The notes: generated by a model from the letters alone, not told the origin. 8,994 nt of DNA from JANOBJ01 sp031411575 (GCA_031411575.1 JANOBJ010000170.1:1-8994); one strand, 5' to 3'. Shown: positions 1 through 7,526, numbered from the stretch's first letter. Numbers and translations are program-made.

Positions 1-909
1 CATGGCCGCCGTGCTGTACCAGCGCAAGGTGCACATCGGTTTTCTGGCCGCGATCGTGGCGGCCAGCAACGCGGGCGGCGCTGGCAGCGTGGTGGGTACA
101 CCACCACCACCATGATGTGGATCGCCGGCGTAAACCCGCTGCATGTGCTGGACGCCTATATCGCCGCCGTGCCAGCCTTGATGATTTTTGGGGTGCTGGC
201 CGCGCGGCAGCAACACGCTTACCAGCCGATCATGAAGGAGAACCCGGCCGGCGCGCACATCCACAAGGCGCGGCTGGCGATCGTGGCCATCATCCTGCTG
301 TCGGCGATTGGCGCAAACGTGTACTTCAACCTGCGCAACCCGGCGGTGCTGGATTATTTTCCGGTCATCGGCACGGCGGTGTGGGTGGCCATTTTGGTGA
401 CAGCGCTGTGGCGCAAGCCCACCTGGAGCCTGCTGCCCGAAGCCACCAAGGGCAGCATCTTTCTGCTGTCGCTGGTGATGTGCGCGTCGATGATGCCGGT
501 GGAAAAACTGCCGGCGGCGTCCTGGCCGTCTACGCTGGGGCTGGGCTTCATCTCGGCTGTGTTTGACAACATTCCGCTGACCGCGCTGGCCATCCGCCAG
601 GGCGGCTACGACTGGGGCTTTCTCGCCTACGCGGTGGGCTTTGGCGGCTCGATGATCTGGTTTGGATCATCGGCCGGCGTGGCACTGTCCAATCTGTACC
701 CGGAGGCCCGATCGGTCGGCGCGTGGATCAAGGGCGGCTGGCACGTGGCGCTGGCGTATGTGGTGGGGTTTTTCGTGCTGCTCGCAGTGCTGGGATGGGA
801 GCCGCAGACCATTCGCGAGCGCGTCAAGACAGGCGCGGACACCCCCATGAATACTATTAATTTAGTAGCAAACAATGACCAGCTGATGCGGACCAGAGGC
901 GTTATTTAG
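1..909 (+). pseudogene. NhaD/ArsB-type (IT superfamily) cation antiporter, C-terminal part, frameshifted
   Basis: This is the C-terminal part of a membrane antiporter/permease of the ion transporter superfamily (NhaD, ArsB and citrate-transporter-like); family members exchange Na+ for H+ or move anions across the inner membrane. The gene begins left of the window. Bases 2-97 read LYQRKVHIGFLAAIVAASNAG and on to a GAGSVVG motif in one frame, then hit TGA at 113-115. The next frame continues as TTTTMMWIAGVNPLHVL. Intact relatives have GD-TTTT-MMW here (NhaD: GDVTTTMLWI), so one base is missing around 95-98, together with the conserved Asp. Downstream, counting from the ATG at 112, are SAVFDNIPLTALAI (148-161) and GFGGSMIWFGSSAGVALSN (177-194), both family hallmarks, and several hydrophobic helices. 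The last ~19 residues come from a dispersed repeat. The TGA overlaps ATG 112 as ATGA, so a split but coupled pair is possible. A sequencing error is equally possible. Family call strong; true status unresolved. Confidence 0.8.
854..900 (+). repeat. Dispersed 47-bp repeat, copy A (inside antiporter 3' end)
   Basis: This stretch begins CTATTAATTTAGTAGC and ends ACCAGAGGC, and is markedly more AT-rich than the gene before it. It aligns without gaps to the reverse complement of 8232-8278 with 36 of 47 identical positions. It is read in frame by the antiporter as TINLVANNDQLMRTRG, and the stop codon follows 6 nt later. A short stem (ACTA 853-856 with TAGT 863-866) sits at its 5' end. From memory, elements of this kind (CTATT..TT.AATAGC ... 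AGAGGC) are abundant in Comamonadaceae genomes; that part is recollection, not a search. The AGAGG at 895-899 is the only Shine-Dalgarno-like run before the next gene, though its distance (11 nt to ATG 911) is long. Confidence 0.7.
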
Positions 910-910
910 C

Positions 911-1921
911 ATGAAAAAGCCAAAAATCCTGGTGGCGCGCGCCATCTTCCCCGCCATCATCGACAAGCTCTCCCAGCACTTCGAGGTGGAGGCCAACCCG
1001 GCCGACACCATCTGGAGCAAGGCCGAACTGGCACAGCGCCTGGGCGACAAGGTGGGTGCCTTCACCACCGGCGGCGAGCGCATCGACGCCGAGGTGCTGG
1101 CGGCCTGCCCACAACTGAAAATCGTGGCCAACATGGCGGTCGGCTACAACAATTTCGACCTCGCCGCCATGACGGCGGCCGGCGTGCTGGGCACCAACGC
1201 GCCCGACGTGCTGACCGAAACCACGGCCGACATGGGCTTTGCGTTGTTGATGGCCACCGCGCGCCGCGTGAGCGAGAGCGAAGCGTTTTTGCGGGCCGGC
1301 CAGTGGACCAAGTGGAGCTACGACATGTTTGCCGGCACTGATGTGCACGGCTCCACGCTGGGTGTGCTCGGCATGGGCCGGATTGGCCAGGCGGTGGCGC
1401 GGCGCGGCGCGCACGGCTTTCGCATGCGGGTGATCTACCACAACCGATCGCGGCTGGATGCCGCCACCGAAGCCGCCTGTAAGGCCAGCTACGTCACCAA
1501 GGAAGCGCTGTTTCGCCAGGCCGACCATGTGGTGGTGGTGATGCCGTATTCGCCTGAAGCGCACCACACCGTGGGCGCGCAAGAGATCGGCTGGATGAAG
1601 CCGGGCGCCAATCTGGTCAACATCGGGCGCGGCGGGCTGATCGATGAAAACGCGCTGGCCGATGCACTGGCGGCCCACAAAATAGCGGGCGCAGGGCTCG
1701 ATGTGTTCGAGGGCGAGCCCACCGTCAACCCGCGCCTGCTGGCCCTCAAAAACGTGGTGCTCACGCCGCACATTGCCAGCGCCACCACGCCGACGCGCAT
1801 GGCCATGGCCAATCTGGCGGCCGACAACCTGATCGGCTTTTTGACGCAGGGCAAACCGCTGACGCCGCTGAATCCGTCGATCCTTCCGGCGGTTCTTTCG
1901 TCGCCGGCGCCCGGCCCGTGA
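911..1921 (+). CDS. D-isomer 2-hydroxyacid dehydrogenase (GhrB-like glyoxylate/hydroxypyruvate reductase)
   Basis: This 336-residue cytosolic NAD(P)H-dependent dehydrogenase most resembles GhrB and D-glycerate dehydrogenase, which reduce glyoxylate to glycolate and hydroxypyruvate to D-glycerate. The substrate-binding strand NMAVGYNNFDL is at 74-84. The Rossmann dinucleotide motif GVLGMGRIGQ is at 151-160 (Gly154, Gly156, Gly159). The catalytic triad is intact: Arg240 in NIGRGGLID, Glu269 in DVFEGEP and His287 in TPHIAS. Length is close to the usual 320-330; the extra residues are a Pro/Ser-rich tail (320-336). ATG 911 gives a proper N-terminus (KKPKILVAR) one base after the antiporter stop, so translation is probably coupled. 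The 3' end overlaps rmuC by 4 nt (GTGA). Exact substrate cannot be told from sequence; 2-ketogluconate reductase activity is also known in this group. Confidence 0.93.
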   Translation: MKKPKILVARAIFPAIIDKLSQHFEVEANPADTIWSKAELAQRLGDKVGAFTTGGERIDAEVLAACPQLKIVANMAVGYNNFDLAAMTAAGVLGTNAPDVLTETTADMGFALLMATARRVSESEAFLRAGQWTKWSYDMFAGTDVHGSTLGVLGMGRIGQAVARRGAHGFRMRVIYHNRSRLDAATEAACKASYVTKEALFRQADHVVVVMPYSPEAHHTVGAQEIGWMKPGANLVNIGRGGLIDENALADALAAHKIAGAGLDVFEGEPTVNPRLLALKNVVLTPHIASATTPTRMAMANLAADNLIGFLTQGKPLTPLNPSILPAVLSSPAPGP

Positions 1922-3267
1922 GCGACAGCGCTGTCGTCTGGCTGGTCGGCGCGCTGGCGCTGTTGAATCTGCTGCTGCTCGTCTGGCTGTTGCTGCGCAA
2001 GCCGCCCGACGCGGGCCGCACCGAACTGCTGGGCGCGATTGGCAGCACCACCGAGCGCATCGAGCGCGAGCTGCGCCGCGAGATCAGCGAATCGTCACGC
2101 GGCGGCCGGCAGGAGCTGACGCAGAGTTTTGGCAGTTTCCAGCAGGCGCTGGTGCAGCAAAGCGGTGAGGCGATCCGCACGCAGAACGCGCAGCTCGACG
2201 CCTTTGCGCAGCAGCTCACGCTCTTGCAGAAGACGCTGGGCGACACACTCACCCAGCAGCTGCAGGGCTTGAGCGAATCCAACGCGCGCCGCATCGCCGA
2301 GGTGCGCCAGACGCTGGAGCAGCAACTGGCTCAGCTGCAGCAGTCCAACAGCGCCAAGCTCGACGAGATGCGCAAGACGGTGGACGAAAAGCTGCAAACC
2401 ACGCTGGAGGCAAGGCTGGGCGAAAGCTTCAAACAGGTGGCCGACCGGCTGGAGCAGGTGCACAAGGGCCTGGGAGAGATGCAGACGCTGGCGCAGGGCG
2501 TGGGCGACCTGAAGCACCTGCTGACCAACGTCAAGACCCGCGGCATGTTTGGCGAAGCGCAGCTAAGCGCGCTGCTGGAGCAGGTGTTTGCGCCCGACCA
2601 GTACGCCACACAGGTGGTCACGCGCCCGGGCAGCAAAAACCCGGTGGACTTTGCCATCAAGCTGCCGGGACGCTCGGACGACGGCACGCCGCTGTGGCTG
2701 CCAATAGACGCCAAGTTTCCCAACGAAGATTACGAACGCCTGCTCGACGCCCAGCAGCGCGCTGATGCGCTGGGCGCCGAGGCGGCCGGCAAAGCGCTCG
2801 AAAACCGCATCCGGATGGAGGCCAAATCCATCTCCGAAAAGTATGTGGAGCCGCCCTACACGACCGACTTTGCCATCCTGTTCCTGCCCACGGAAGGCCT
2901 TTACGCCGAGGTGCTGCGGCGCCCCGGGCTGATGGAGGTGTTGCAGCGCGAGCACCGTGTCACGCTGGCCGGCCCGACCACGCTGATGGCGATCATGAAC
3001 TCGCTGCAGATGGGCTTTCGCACGCTCGCGCTCGAAAAGCGCTCCAGCGAAGTCTGGCAGGTGCTGGGCGCCGTCAAGACCGAATTCGGCAAGTTTGGCG
3101 ACGTGCTGGCCAAGGTGAAATCGCAAACCGAAACCGTGCTCAACACGCTGACCAGCGCCGAGCAGCGCAGCCGCGTCATGGGCAAGGCGCTGCGCAACGT
3201 GGAGGCGCTGCCCGAGCCCGAAGCCGCTCGTCTGATCCCGCCGGAGCGCGATGCCGATGAGGGCTGA
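1918..3267 (+). CDS. rmuC: DNA recombination protein RmuC
   Basis: RmuC family protein, 449 residues. In E. coli, rmuC mutation raises recombination-dependent inversion between short inverted repeats, and the protein is predicted to carry a PD-(D/E)xK nuclease-like fold. Residues 6-27 form one hydrophobic N-terminal helix, suggesting membrane anchoring with the rest in the cytoplasm. Residues ~35-190 are Gln/Glu/Leu-rich coiled coil. The conserved domain starts near 200 with VKTRGMFGEAQL (205-216; Glu213). The likely nuclease core residues follow: Asp244 (NPVDFAIKL) and the Asp264-Ala-Lys266 of LPIDAKFPNEDY. LFLPTEGLYAE (321-331) and AGPTTLMAIMNSL (351-363) are further family blocks. The acidic C-terminus from ~430 is not conserved in kind. 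The GTG at 1918 forms a GTGA overlap with the previous stop; it gives the complete membrane helix, and no Shine-Dalgarno is apparent, so translational coupling is likely. Confidence 0.96.
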   Translation: MSDSAVVWLVGALALLNLLLLVWLLLRKPPDAGRTELLGAIGSTTERIERELRREISESSRGGRQELTQSFGSFQQALVQQSGEAIRTQNAQLDAFAQQLTLLQKTLGDTLTQQLQGLSESNARRIAEVRQTLEQQLAQLQQSNSAKLDEMRKTVDEKLQTTLEARLGESFKQVADRLEQVHKGLGEMQTLAQGVGDLKHLLTNVKTRGMFGEAQLSALLEQVFAPDQYATQVVTRPGSKNPVDFAIKLPGRSDDGTPLWLPIDAKFPNEDYERLLDAQQRADALGAEAAGKALENRIRMEAKSISEKYVEPPYTTDFAILFLPTEGLYAEVLRRPGLMEVLQREHRVTLAGPTTLMAIMNSLQMGFRTLALEKRSSEVWQVLGAVKTEFGKFGDVLAKVKSQTETVLNTLTSAEQRSRVMGKALRNVEALPEPEAARLIPPERDADEG

Positions 3268-3296
3268 CGTCCCTTCAAACCGCCGCTGAGACTGCG

Positions 3297-4463
3297 TTGA
3301 ATACCGCACTCGCGCGCCTGATCGCCGGCCACATCTGCCTGCACGCGTGCATGGCGGGCCTGCGACTCGCCGCGCCGCTGCTGGCCCTGCGCCAGGGCTA
3401 CAGCCCGATCGCGGTGGGCGTATTGCTCGCGCTGTTCGCGCTGATGCAGGTGTTCCTGGCGCTGCCGGCCGGGCGCTTCACAGACCGGCATGGCCTCAAG
3501 CCCCCGGTGCGAATGGCGGTGGTGGCGGCCACGTTGGGCGCGGGCCTGGCGGTGGCGTTCCCGGTGTTCCCGGTGCTGTGCCTGAGTGCCATGCTCACGG
3601 GTGGCGCCACCGGTGCGGCGTCGATCGCGCTGCAGCGGCATGTGGGGCGCGCCGCCACCAATGCCACGCAGCTCAAGCAGGTGTTCTCGTGGCTGGCCAT
3701 CGGTCCGGCCGTGTCCAACTTTATCGGCCCGTTTGCAGCGGGCCTGATGATCGATCATGCAGGTTTTAGGGCGGCCTTCGCGCTGATGGCGCTGCTCCCG
3801 ATTGCCAGCTGGTTCTGGGTGCGTGGCACGGTCGAGTTGCCGCCCGTGGTGGCGAAGCCCGACGCTGGGAGCCAGCGCACGCTGGACCTGCTGCGAGAGC
3901 CGATGATGCGGCGCCTGTTGCTGGTCAACTGGATCCTGTCGTCGTGCTGGGACGTGCATACCTTTGTCGTGCCCATCATTGGCCATGAGCGGGGCCTGAG
4001 CGCGTCGGTCATCGGTTCGATCCTGGGTGCCTTTGCCATCGCGGCCACGGCCATCCGCGTGGTGCTGCCGATCGTGGCTGAACGCCTGCGCGAGTCGGCC
4101 GTGCTCGCTGTCGCGATGGGCGCCACGGCGCTCGTCTTTGCGGTCTACCCGCTCATGCATTCCGCGCTGGCCATGGGACTGTGCTCAGTGCTGCTGGGCC
4201 TGGCGCTGGGTTGCGTGCAGCCGATGATCATGAGCATGCTGCACCAGATCACGCCCGAACACCGCCACGGCGAGGCGCTGGGCCTGCGCCTCATGGCGAT
4301 CAATGCCTCCAGCGTGCTGATGCCGCTGCTGTTCGGCAGTGCCGGCACGTTGATTGGCGTGGCCGGCGTGTTCTGGGTGGTGGGCGTGATCGTGGGCGGC
4401 GGGGCGCGGGTGGCATGGGGGCTGCGCGCCGGCCGGCATCAACCGGCAGCAGCTGACGGCTGA
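3297..4463 (+). CDS. Major facilitator superfamily transporter (first of two)
   Basis: Inner-membrane secondary transporter of 388 residues, about 12 hydrophobic segments; substrate unknown. The cytoplasmic loop between helices 2 and 3 carries the MFS motif A as GRFTDRHGLKP (59-69; Asp63, Arg64, Gly66). Helix 5 has a motif C-like GPAVSNFIGPFAAG (136-149). A second-half loop reads TPEHRHGEALGLR (319-331), resembling the RGEALGLR segment of drug/metabolite exporters. The TTG at 3297 is chosen because the first helix follows at once; the frame is open upstream only to 3261, with a CTG at 3264, and no ATG precedes helix 1. There is no clear Shine-Dalgarno. It follows rmuC by 29 nt and probably belongs to the same transcript. 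Its last 25 bp overlap the 3' end of the opposing MFS gene. Confidence 0.88.
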   Translation: MNTALARLIAGHICLHACMAGLRLAAPLLALRQGYSPIAVGVLLALFALMQVFLALPAGRFTDRHGLKPPVRMAVVAATLGAGLAVAFPVFPVLCLSAMLTGGATGAASIALQRHVGRAATNATQLKQVFSWLAIGPAVSNFIGPFAAGLMIDHAGFRAAFALMALLPIASWFWVRGTVELPPVVAKPDAGSQRTLDLLREPMMRRLLLVNWILSSCWDVHTFVVPIIGHERGLSASVIGSILGAFAIAATAIRVVLPIVAERLRESAVLAVAMGATALVFAVYPLMHSALAMGLCSVLLGLALGCVQPMIMSMLHQITPEHRHGEALGLRLMAINASSVLMPLLFGSAGTLIGVAGVFWVVGVIVGGGARVAWGLRAGRHQPAAADG

Positions 4464-5632
4464 CGCCACAGCGGCCGGAACATCCACAGCCCCAGCAGCG
4501 GCCCCAGCGCCAGCCACGGCAACACAGTGGCCAGCGGCCAGGCCTGCGCGCTGCGCACAAACAGCTCGATGCTGACCACCGTGATGGCGAAGCCGATGCT
4601 GTTGGCAAATGTCAGCACGCTGCCTGCGATTTCGTGCGGCGCGTTCTGCGCGGTCAAGGTCGAGAACTGGGGCGAATCGCCGGACACGGTGATGCCCCAG
4701 ACCAGCAGCCACAGCATGAACACCGCGCCCGGAGCCGTCAGCATCCAGGGCGTGAGCAGGGCGCAGGTGCCGCTCGCAGCCAACTGCAATGCCGCCACGC
4801 GCGCGCTGCCGAAACGGCGTACCAGCAGGCCGCCCGCCACGCAGCCGACAAAGCCGCTGCCGATGATCCAGAAGGCGGCTTCACTCACGTCGGCGCCGGC
4901 CAGCCGGGTGGCCAGCACCAGTGGCAGCAGCACGAAGAACGCGTACAGCTCCCACATGTGGCCGAAGTAGCCGAACACCGAGGCGCGCACCGCACGGTCG
5001 TGCCAGATCACGCCCAACGCGCGCGGGGTGAAGCGCGCGCCAGACCCCCCGCTGACCCGCTGCGGGCTGTCGGGCACCAACAGCAGCGTGGCCAGCCCGC
5101 CCAGCGCCGCGAAGGCCGACACCGCCAGCACCACTGACTGCCACGCCGCCGCGCCAGCCGCCAGGCCCAGCGCGCGCAGGCCGTGGGGCAGGGCGGTGCC
5201 CAGCACCAGCGCGCCGATCAGCACGCCCATCGCCGCGCCCAGGCCCTCGCGGTACCAGCTGGCGGCGATCTTCATGCCCACCGGGTAGATGCCGGCCAAA
5301 AGAAACCCCACGCAAAACCGCAGGCCCAGCAGCAGCGTCCATTGCCCGTCCAGCAGCACGGTCAGCGCGTTGGCGGCCGCGCCCAGCAGCGCGCAGGTGC
5401 AGAACACGCGCGACGGCGAAAACCGGTCGGCCACCATCAGCAGCGCGAAGGCCAGCGTGCCCGCCACAAATCCCAGTTGTACCGCCGAGGTGAGCGTGCC
5501 GACCGCGCTGGCCGGCAGGCCCCAGGCGGCCTGCAGATCCGGCATCACGGCGTTGACGGCAAACCAGAGCGACGTGCCCGCGAACTGCGAGAACACGATC
5601 ACCGGCAGCACGCGCCGCGGGACGTGTGACAT
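4439..5632 (-). CDS. Major facilitator superfamily transporter (second of two)
   Basis: Inner-membrane transporter of 397 residues with about 12 hydrophobic segments. Substrate cannot be inferred. The first helix region reads VIVFSQFAGTSLWFAVNAVM (11-30). A degenerate motif A is seen as MVADRFSPSRV (66-76; Asp69, Arg70). The C-terminal half has GYFGHMWELYAFF (221-233) and GDSPQFSTLTAQNAP (318-332), features of a distinct MFS subgroup clearly different from the gene it converges with. The ATG at 5632 is chosen over an adjacent in-frame TTG at 5635 because it shares one base with the LOG gene stop (TGATG), a standard coupling junction; there is no Shine-Dalgarno because the bases before it are CTCCCT. 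It is the last gene of the minus-strand run and its 3' end overlaps the opposite MFS gene by 25 bp. Confidence 0.9.
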   Translation of the reverse strand: MSHVPRRVLPVIVFSQFAGTSLWFAVNAVMPDLQAAWGLPASAVGTLTSAVQLGFVAGTLAFALLMVADRFSPSRVFCTCALLGAAANALTVLLDGQWTLLLGLRFCVGFLLAGIYPVGMKIAASWYREGLGAAMGVLIGALVLGTALPHGLRALGLAAGAAAWQSVVLAVSAFAALGGLATLLLVPDSPQRVSGGSGARFTPRALGVIWHDRAVRASVFGYFGHMWELYAFFVLLPLVLATRLAGADVSEAAFWIIGSGFVGCVAGGLLVRRFGSARVAALQLAASGTCALLTPWMLTAPGAVFMLWLLVWGITVSGDSPQFSTLTAQNAPHEIAGSVLTFANSIGFAITVVSIELFVRSAQAWPLATVLPWLALGPLLGLWMFRPLWRQPSAAAG

Positions 5633-6498
5633 CAAGGGAGTTCGTAGAACGACTTGATCGCGCTCCAGGCGTGCTGCGGGTCGTCCACGTAGGTGAATAA
5701 ATCCAGATCCACCGGGGAGATCGCGCCTTCTTCCAGCAGCACGTCCAGGTTGATCAAGCGCTTCCAGTAGTCGGTGCCGAACAGGATGATGGGCACCGGC
5801 TTGGCCTTTCTGGTCTGCACCAGGGTGACCACTTCAAACAGTTCGTCCAGCGTGCCAAAACCGCCCGGAAACGCCACCAGCGCCTTGGCGCGCATCATGA
5901 AATGCATCTTGCGCAGCGCGAAGTAATGAAACTTGAAACTCAAGGACGGCGTGATGAAGCGGTTGCCGCTTTGCTCGTGCGGCAGCGCGATTGACAGGCC
6001 CACATTGGGCGCGCCGACATCATGCGCGCCTCGGTTGGCGGCTTCCATGATGCCGGGGCCGCCGCCGGTGCAGATGAACAGCTTGTCATTGGGCGCCTGA
6101 CCATTGCTGTAGGTGCCCACGAGCCGCGCAAACGCTCGTGCCTGCTCGTAGTAGCCGGCGTTGCGCAGCCGCCGTTTGGCCAGCGCCAGCGCGGCGGCAT
6201 CGCCCGAGCGCTCGGCCACAGCCAGCTCGGCCTGCGCAGTCTCGGCATCCGGGAAGCGCGCGCTGCCAAACACCACGATGGTGTTTTCCACGCCCTGCGC
6301 GTACTGGCCAAGGTCGGGCTTGAGCATCTCGAGCTGGAACCGGATGCCGCGGGTTTCGCGCCGCAGCAAAAATTCGGGGTCGGCAAAGGCCAGGCGGTAG
6401 GCGTCGGCGTCGAGCGGGTTGCCGGCGCTGGCGTGGGCCTGCAGTTCGGCCCAGGCGTCGGCCAGGCGGCGCTCCTGGAGGTTTTCAGTGTTTTCCAT
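5632..6498 (-). CDS. LOG family protein (TIGR00730-type Rossmann fold)
   Basis: Cytosolic protein of 288 residues in the LOG/'lysine decarboxylase-like' family. Characterised members are nucleoside 5'-monophosphate phosphoribohydrolases (cytokinin riboside monophosphate in plants and some bacteria; purine nucleotides for PpnN), not lysine decarboxylases. The defining motifs are intact: GGGPGIMEAANRGA at 145-158 and PGGFGTLDELFE at 211-222, the latter holding the catalytic Glu region. VVFGSARFP (75-83) is the first Rossmann strand. It is longer than the ~190-residue minimal LOG: an N-terminal ~70 residues, charged and probably helical, precede the core, and a ~25-residue insert (86-115) lies after the first strand. 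ATG 6498 lies 24 nt after the AEC gene stop without an obvious Shine-Dalgarno; the stop overlaps the next start. Cytokinin production is not implied by the family name; the substrate is unknown. Confidence 0.92.
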   Translation of the reverse strand: MENTENLQERRLADAWAELQAHASAGNPLDADAYRLAFADPEFLLRRETRGIRFQLEMLKPDLGQYAQGVENTIVVFGSARFPDAETAQAELAVAERSGDAAALALAKRRLRNAGYYEQARAFARLVGTYSNGQAPNDKLFICTGGGPGIMEAANRGAHDVGAPNVGLSIALPHEQSGNRFITPSLSFKFHYFALRKMHFMMRAKALVAFPGGFGTLDELFEVVTLVQTRKAKPVPIILFGTDYWKRLINLDVLLEEGAISPVDLDLFTYVDDPQHAWSAIKSFYELP

Positions 6499-6522
6499 CC
6501 GGACATTGTCAACCAGTTTGGC

Positions 6523-7401
6523 CTACAGGCCGAACGCCAGCGCGAGCGGGATGAACAACAGCGCCAGCGCGTTGCCCAGCAGGATCATGGCCGCCACTTT
6601 CTCGGGTTCCTGGTGGTAGCGCTCGGCCAGCAAATACTGCACCACGGCCGGCGGCAGCGCAGCGAACAAAATGAGCTGGCCGCGCGCCGCGCCCGTGAGG
6701 CCGAGCGCCCAGGCCAGCGGCAGCGCCACGGCCAGCCCCGCCATCGGCCGCGCGAACGCGCCCAGCAAGCCCAACGGAATGGACTCACGCCTGAGGCCAA
6801 TCAGCCGCACGCCCAGCGCGAACAGCATCATCGGCAGCATGGCCTCGCCCAGCAGCTTCATGCTGGCCAGCACCAGATCGGGCGGGCGCACGCCGGTGGC
6901 GGCGCTGGCAAAGCCAAGCACCGTGCCCAGCATCAGCGGGCTCAGCAGCAAATCACGCGTACGGGCCTGCGCGCTGGTGATGCGCGCACCCAGCGAAAAA
7001 TGAATCAGGTTGCTGATGGAAAACAGCGCCACCGCCGCGCCAAAATGCTCCGGCCCGAAGGCCAGCAGCGCCAGCGGCAGGCCCATGTTGCCGCAGTTGT
7101 TGAACATCACCACCGGCACCAAGGTGCGCGGGTCGGCGCCGCTCGCGCGCGCCACGCCCCAGCCCACCAGCCCGCAGGCCAGGATCAGCAGCGCGCCGCC
7201 GAGTAGCAGCAGCGCGTGCTCACCCAGCCGGAACTCGCGCGCGGCCAGCGCCGAGTACACCAGCACCGGCGCCAGCACATCCAGCACGATGTGGTTGAAG
7301 GCGGACAAGTCTGGCCGCACGCGCCGCCCGTAGAAATAGCCGAGCGCCACGATCAAAAAGACCGGGATGATGATTTGCGCGATGCGCGAGACGAGTTCCA
7401 T
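6523..7401 (-). CDS. AEC family transporter (auxin efflux carrier superfamily)
   Basis: Inner-membrane permease of 292 residues, close to the usual 300-320 for bacterial AEC members, which export or exchange small organic acids such as malate or malonate; auxin transport is known only for plant relatives. About ten hydrophobic segments fall into two halves. The first-half signature VMFNNCGNMGLPLALLAFG is at 98-116 and the second-half signature AALPPAVVQYLLAERY, followed by VAAMILLGNALAL, is at 247-282. ATG 7401 opens directly into the first helix (ISRIAQIIIPVFLIVALGY-like, residues 5-22) and is preceded by a weak GGA 5 nt upstream. It is the first gene of the minus-strand run with the LOG and MFS genes. 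The 125-nt gap before it holds a large hairpin and a small inverted repeat, so it probably has its own promoter. Confidence 0.91.
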   Translation of the reverse strand: MELVSRIAQIIIPVFLIVALGYFYGRRVRPDLSAFNHIVLDVLAPVLVYSALAAREFRLGEHALLLLGGALLILACGLVGWGVARASGADPRTLVPVVMFNNCGNMGLPLALLAFGPEHFGAAVALFSISNLIHFSLGARITSAQARTRDLLLSPLMLGTVLGFASAATGVRPPDLVLASMKLLGEAMLPMMLFALGVRLIGLRRESIPLGLLGAFARPMAGLAVALPLAWALGLTGAARGQLILFAALPPAVVQYLLAERYHQEPEKVAAMILLGNALALLFIPLALAFGL

Positions 7402-7447
7402 GGCATTCCGAAGCTGCAGTTACGGGATCATGACAGGCCATGACCTC

Positions 7448-7501
7448 CCGTTCGCCCTGAGCCTGTCGAAGGGTCGGCTTCGACAGGCTCAGCCCGAACG
7501 G
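7448..7501. repeat. Large hairpin-forming (REP/ERIC-like) inverted repeat
   Basis: Two 24-nt arms (7448-7471 and 7478-7501) are complementary at 22 of 24 positions; the two mismatches are adjacent (7455-7456 against 7493-7494). The loop is the six bases GGTCGG. The core of each arm is CTGAGCCTGTCGAAG or its complement. It sits between the stop of the DUF3445 gene (7527) and the start of the AEC gene (7401) on the same strand. I recall very similar CTTCGACAGGCTCAG elements scattered in many GC-rich Proteobacteria, including Comamonadaceae. It lacks a following T-run on either strand, so it is not a canonical intrinsic terminator, but a stem this strong in RNA could still stabilise or end the upstream transcript. 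Confidence 0.85.
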
Positions 7502-7526
7502 TGGGGCGCTGGGGTGGGTACAGGAT

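Noticed and set aside
95..112. Programmed ribosomal frameshifting in the antiporter.
   Set aside because: No slippery heptamer or downstream structure typical of it, and the conserved Asp codon is missing, which fits a base loss or sequence error better.
98..112. The (ACC)n run as a phase-variable microsatellite.
   Set aside because: Only about four units of three bases encoding the conserved Thr run; slippage of this unit would not change frame.
902..1771. Minus-strand open frame (289 codons) opposite the dehydrogenase.
   Set aside because: No recognisable motif, His/Gly/Arg-rich; the plus-strand gene has an intact catalytic triad.
2901..4160. Long minus-strand open frame (419 codons) opposite rmuC and the first MFS gene.
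   Set aside because: Composition (Arg, His, Gln-rich) is that of an antisense shadow; both opposite genes are well supported.
5633..5635. TTG start one codon before the ATG of the second MFS gene.
   Set aside because: The ATG at 5632 forms the standard TGATG coupling junction and is the stronger start.
6507..6512. TTGACA (minus strand) between the AEC and LOG genes as a promoter -35 box.
   Set aside because: No acceptable -10 box at 16-18 nt; the 24-nt gap fits an operon-internal spacer.
6022..7206. Long plus-strand open frame (394 codons) opposite the LOG and AEC genes.
   Set aside because: Rich in His, Gln and Arg, as typical for the antisense of GC-rich coding DNA; the minus-strand genes have clear family motifs.
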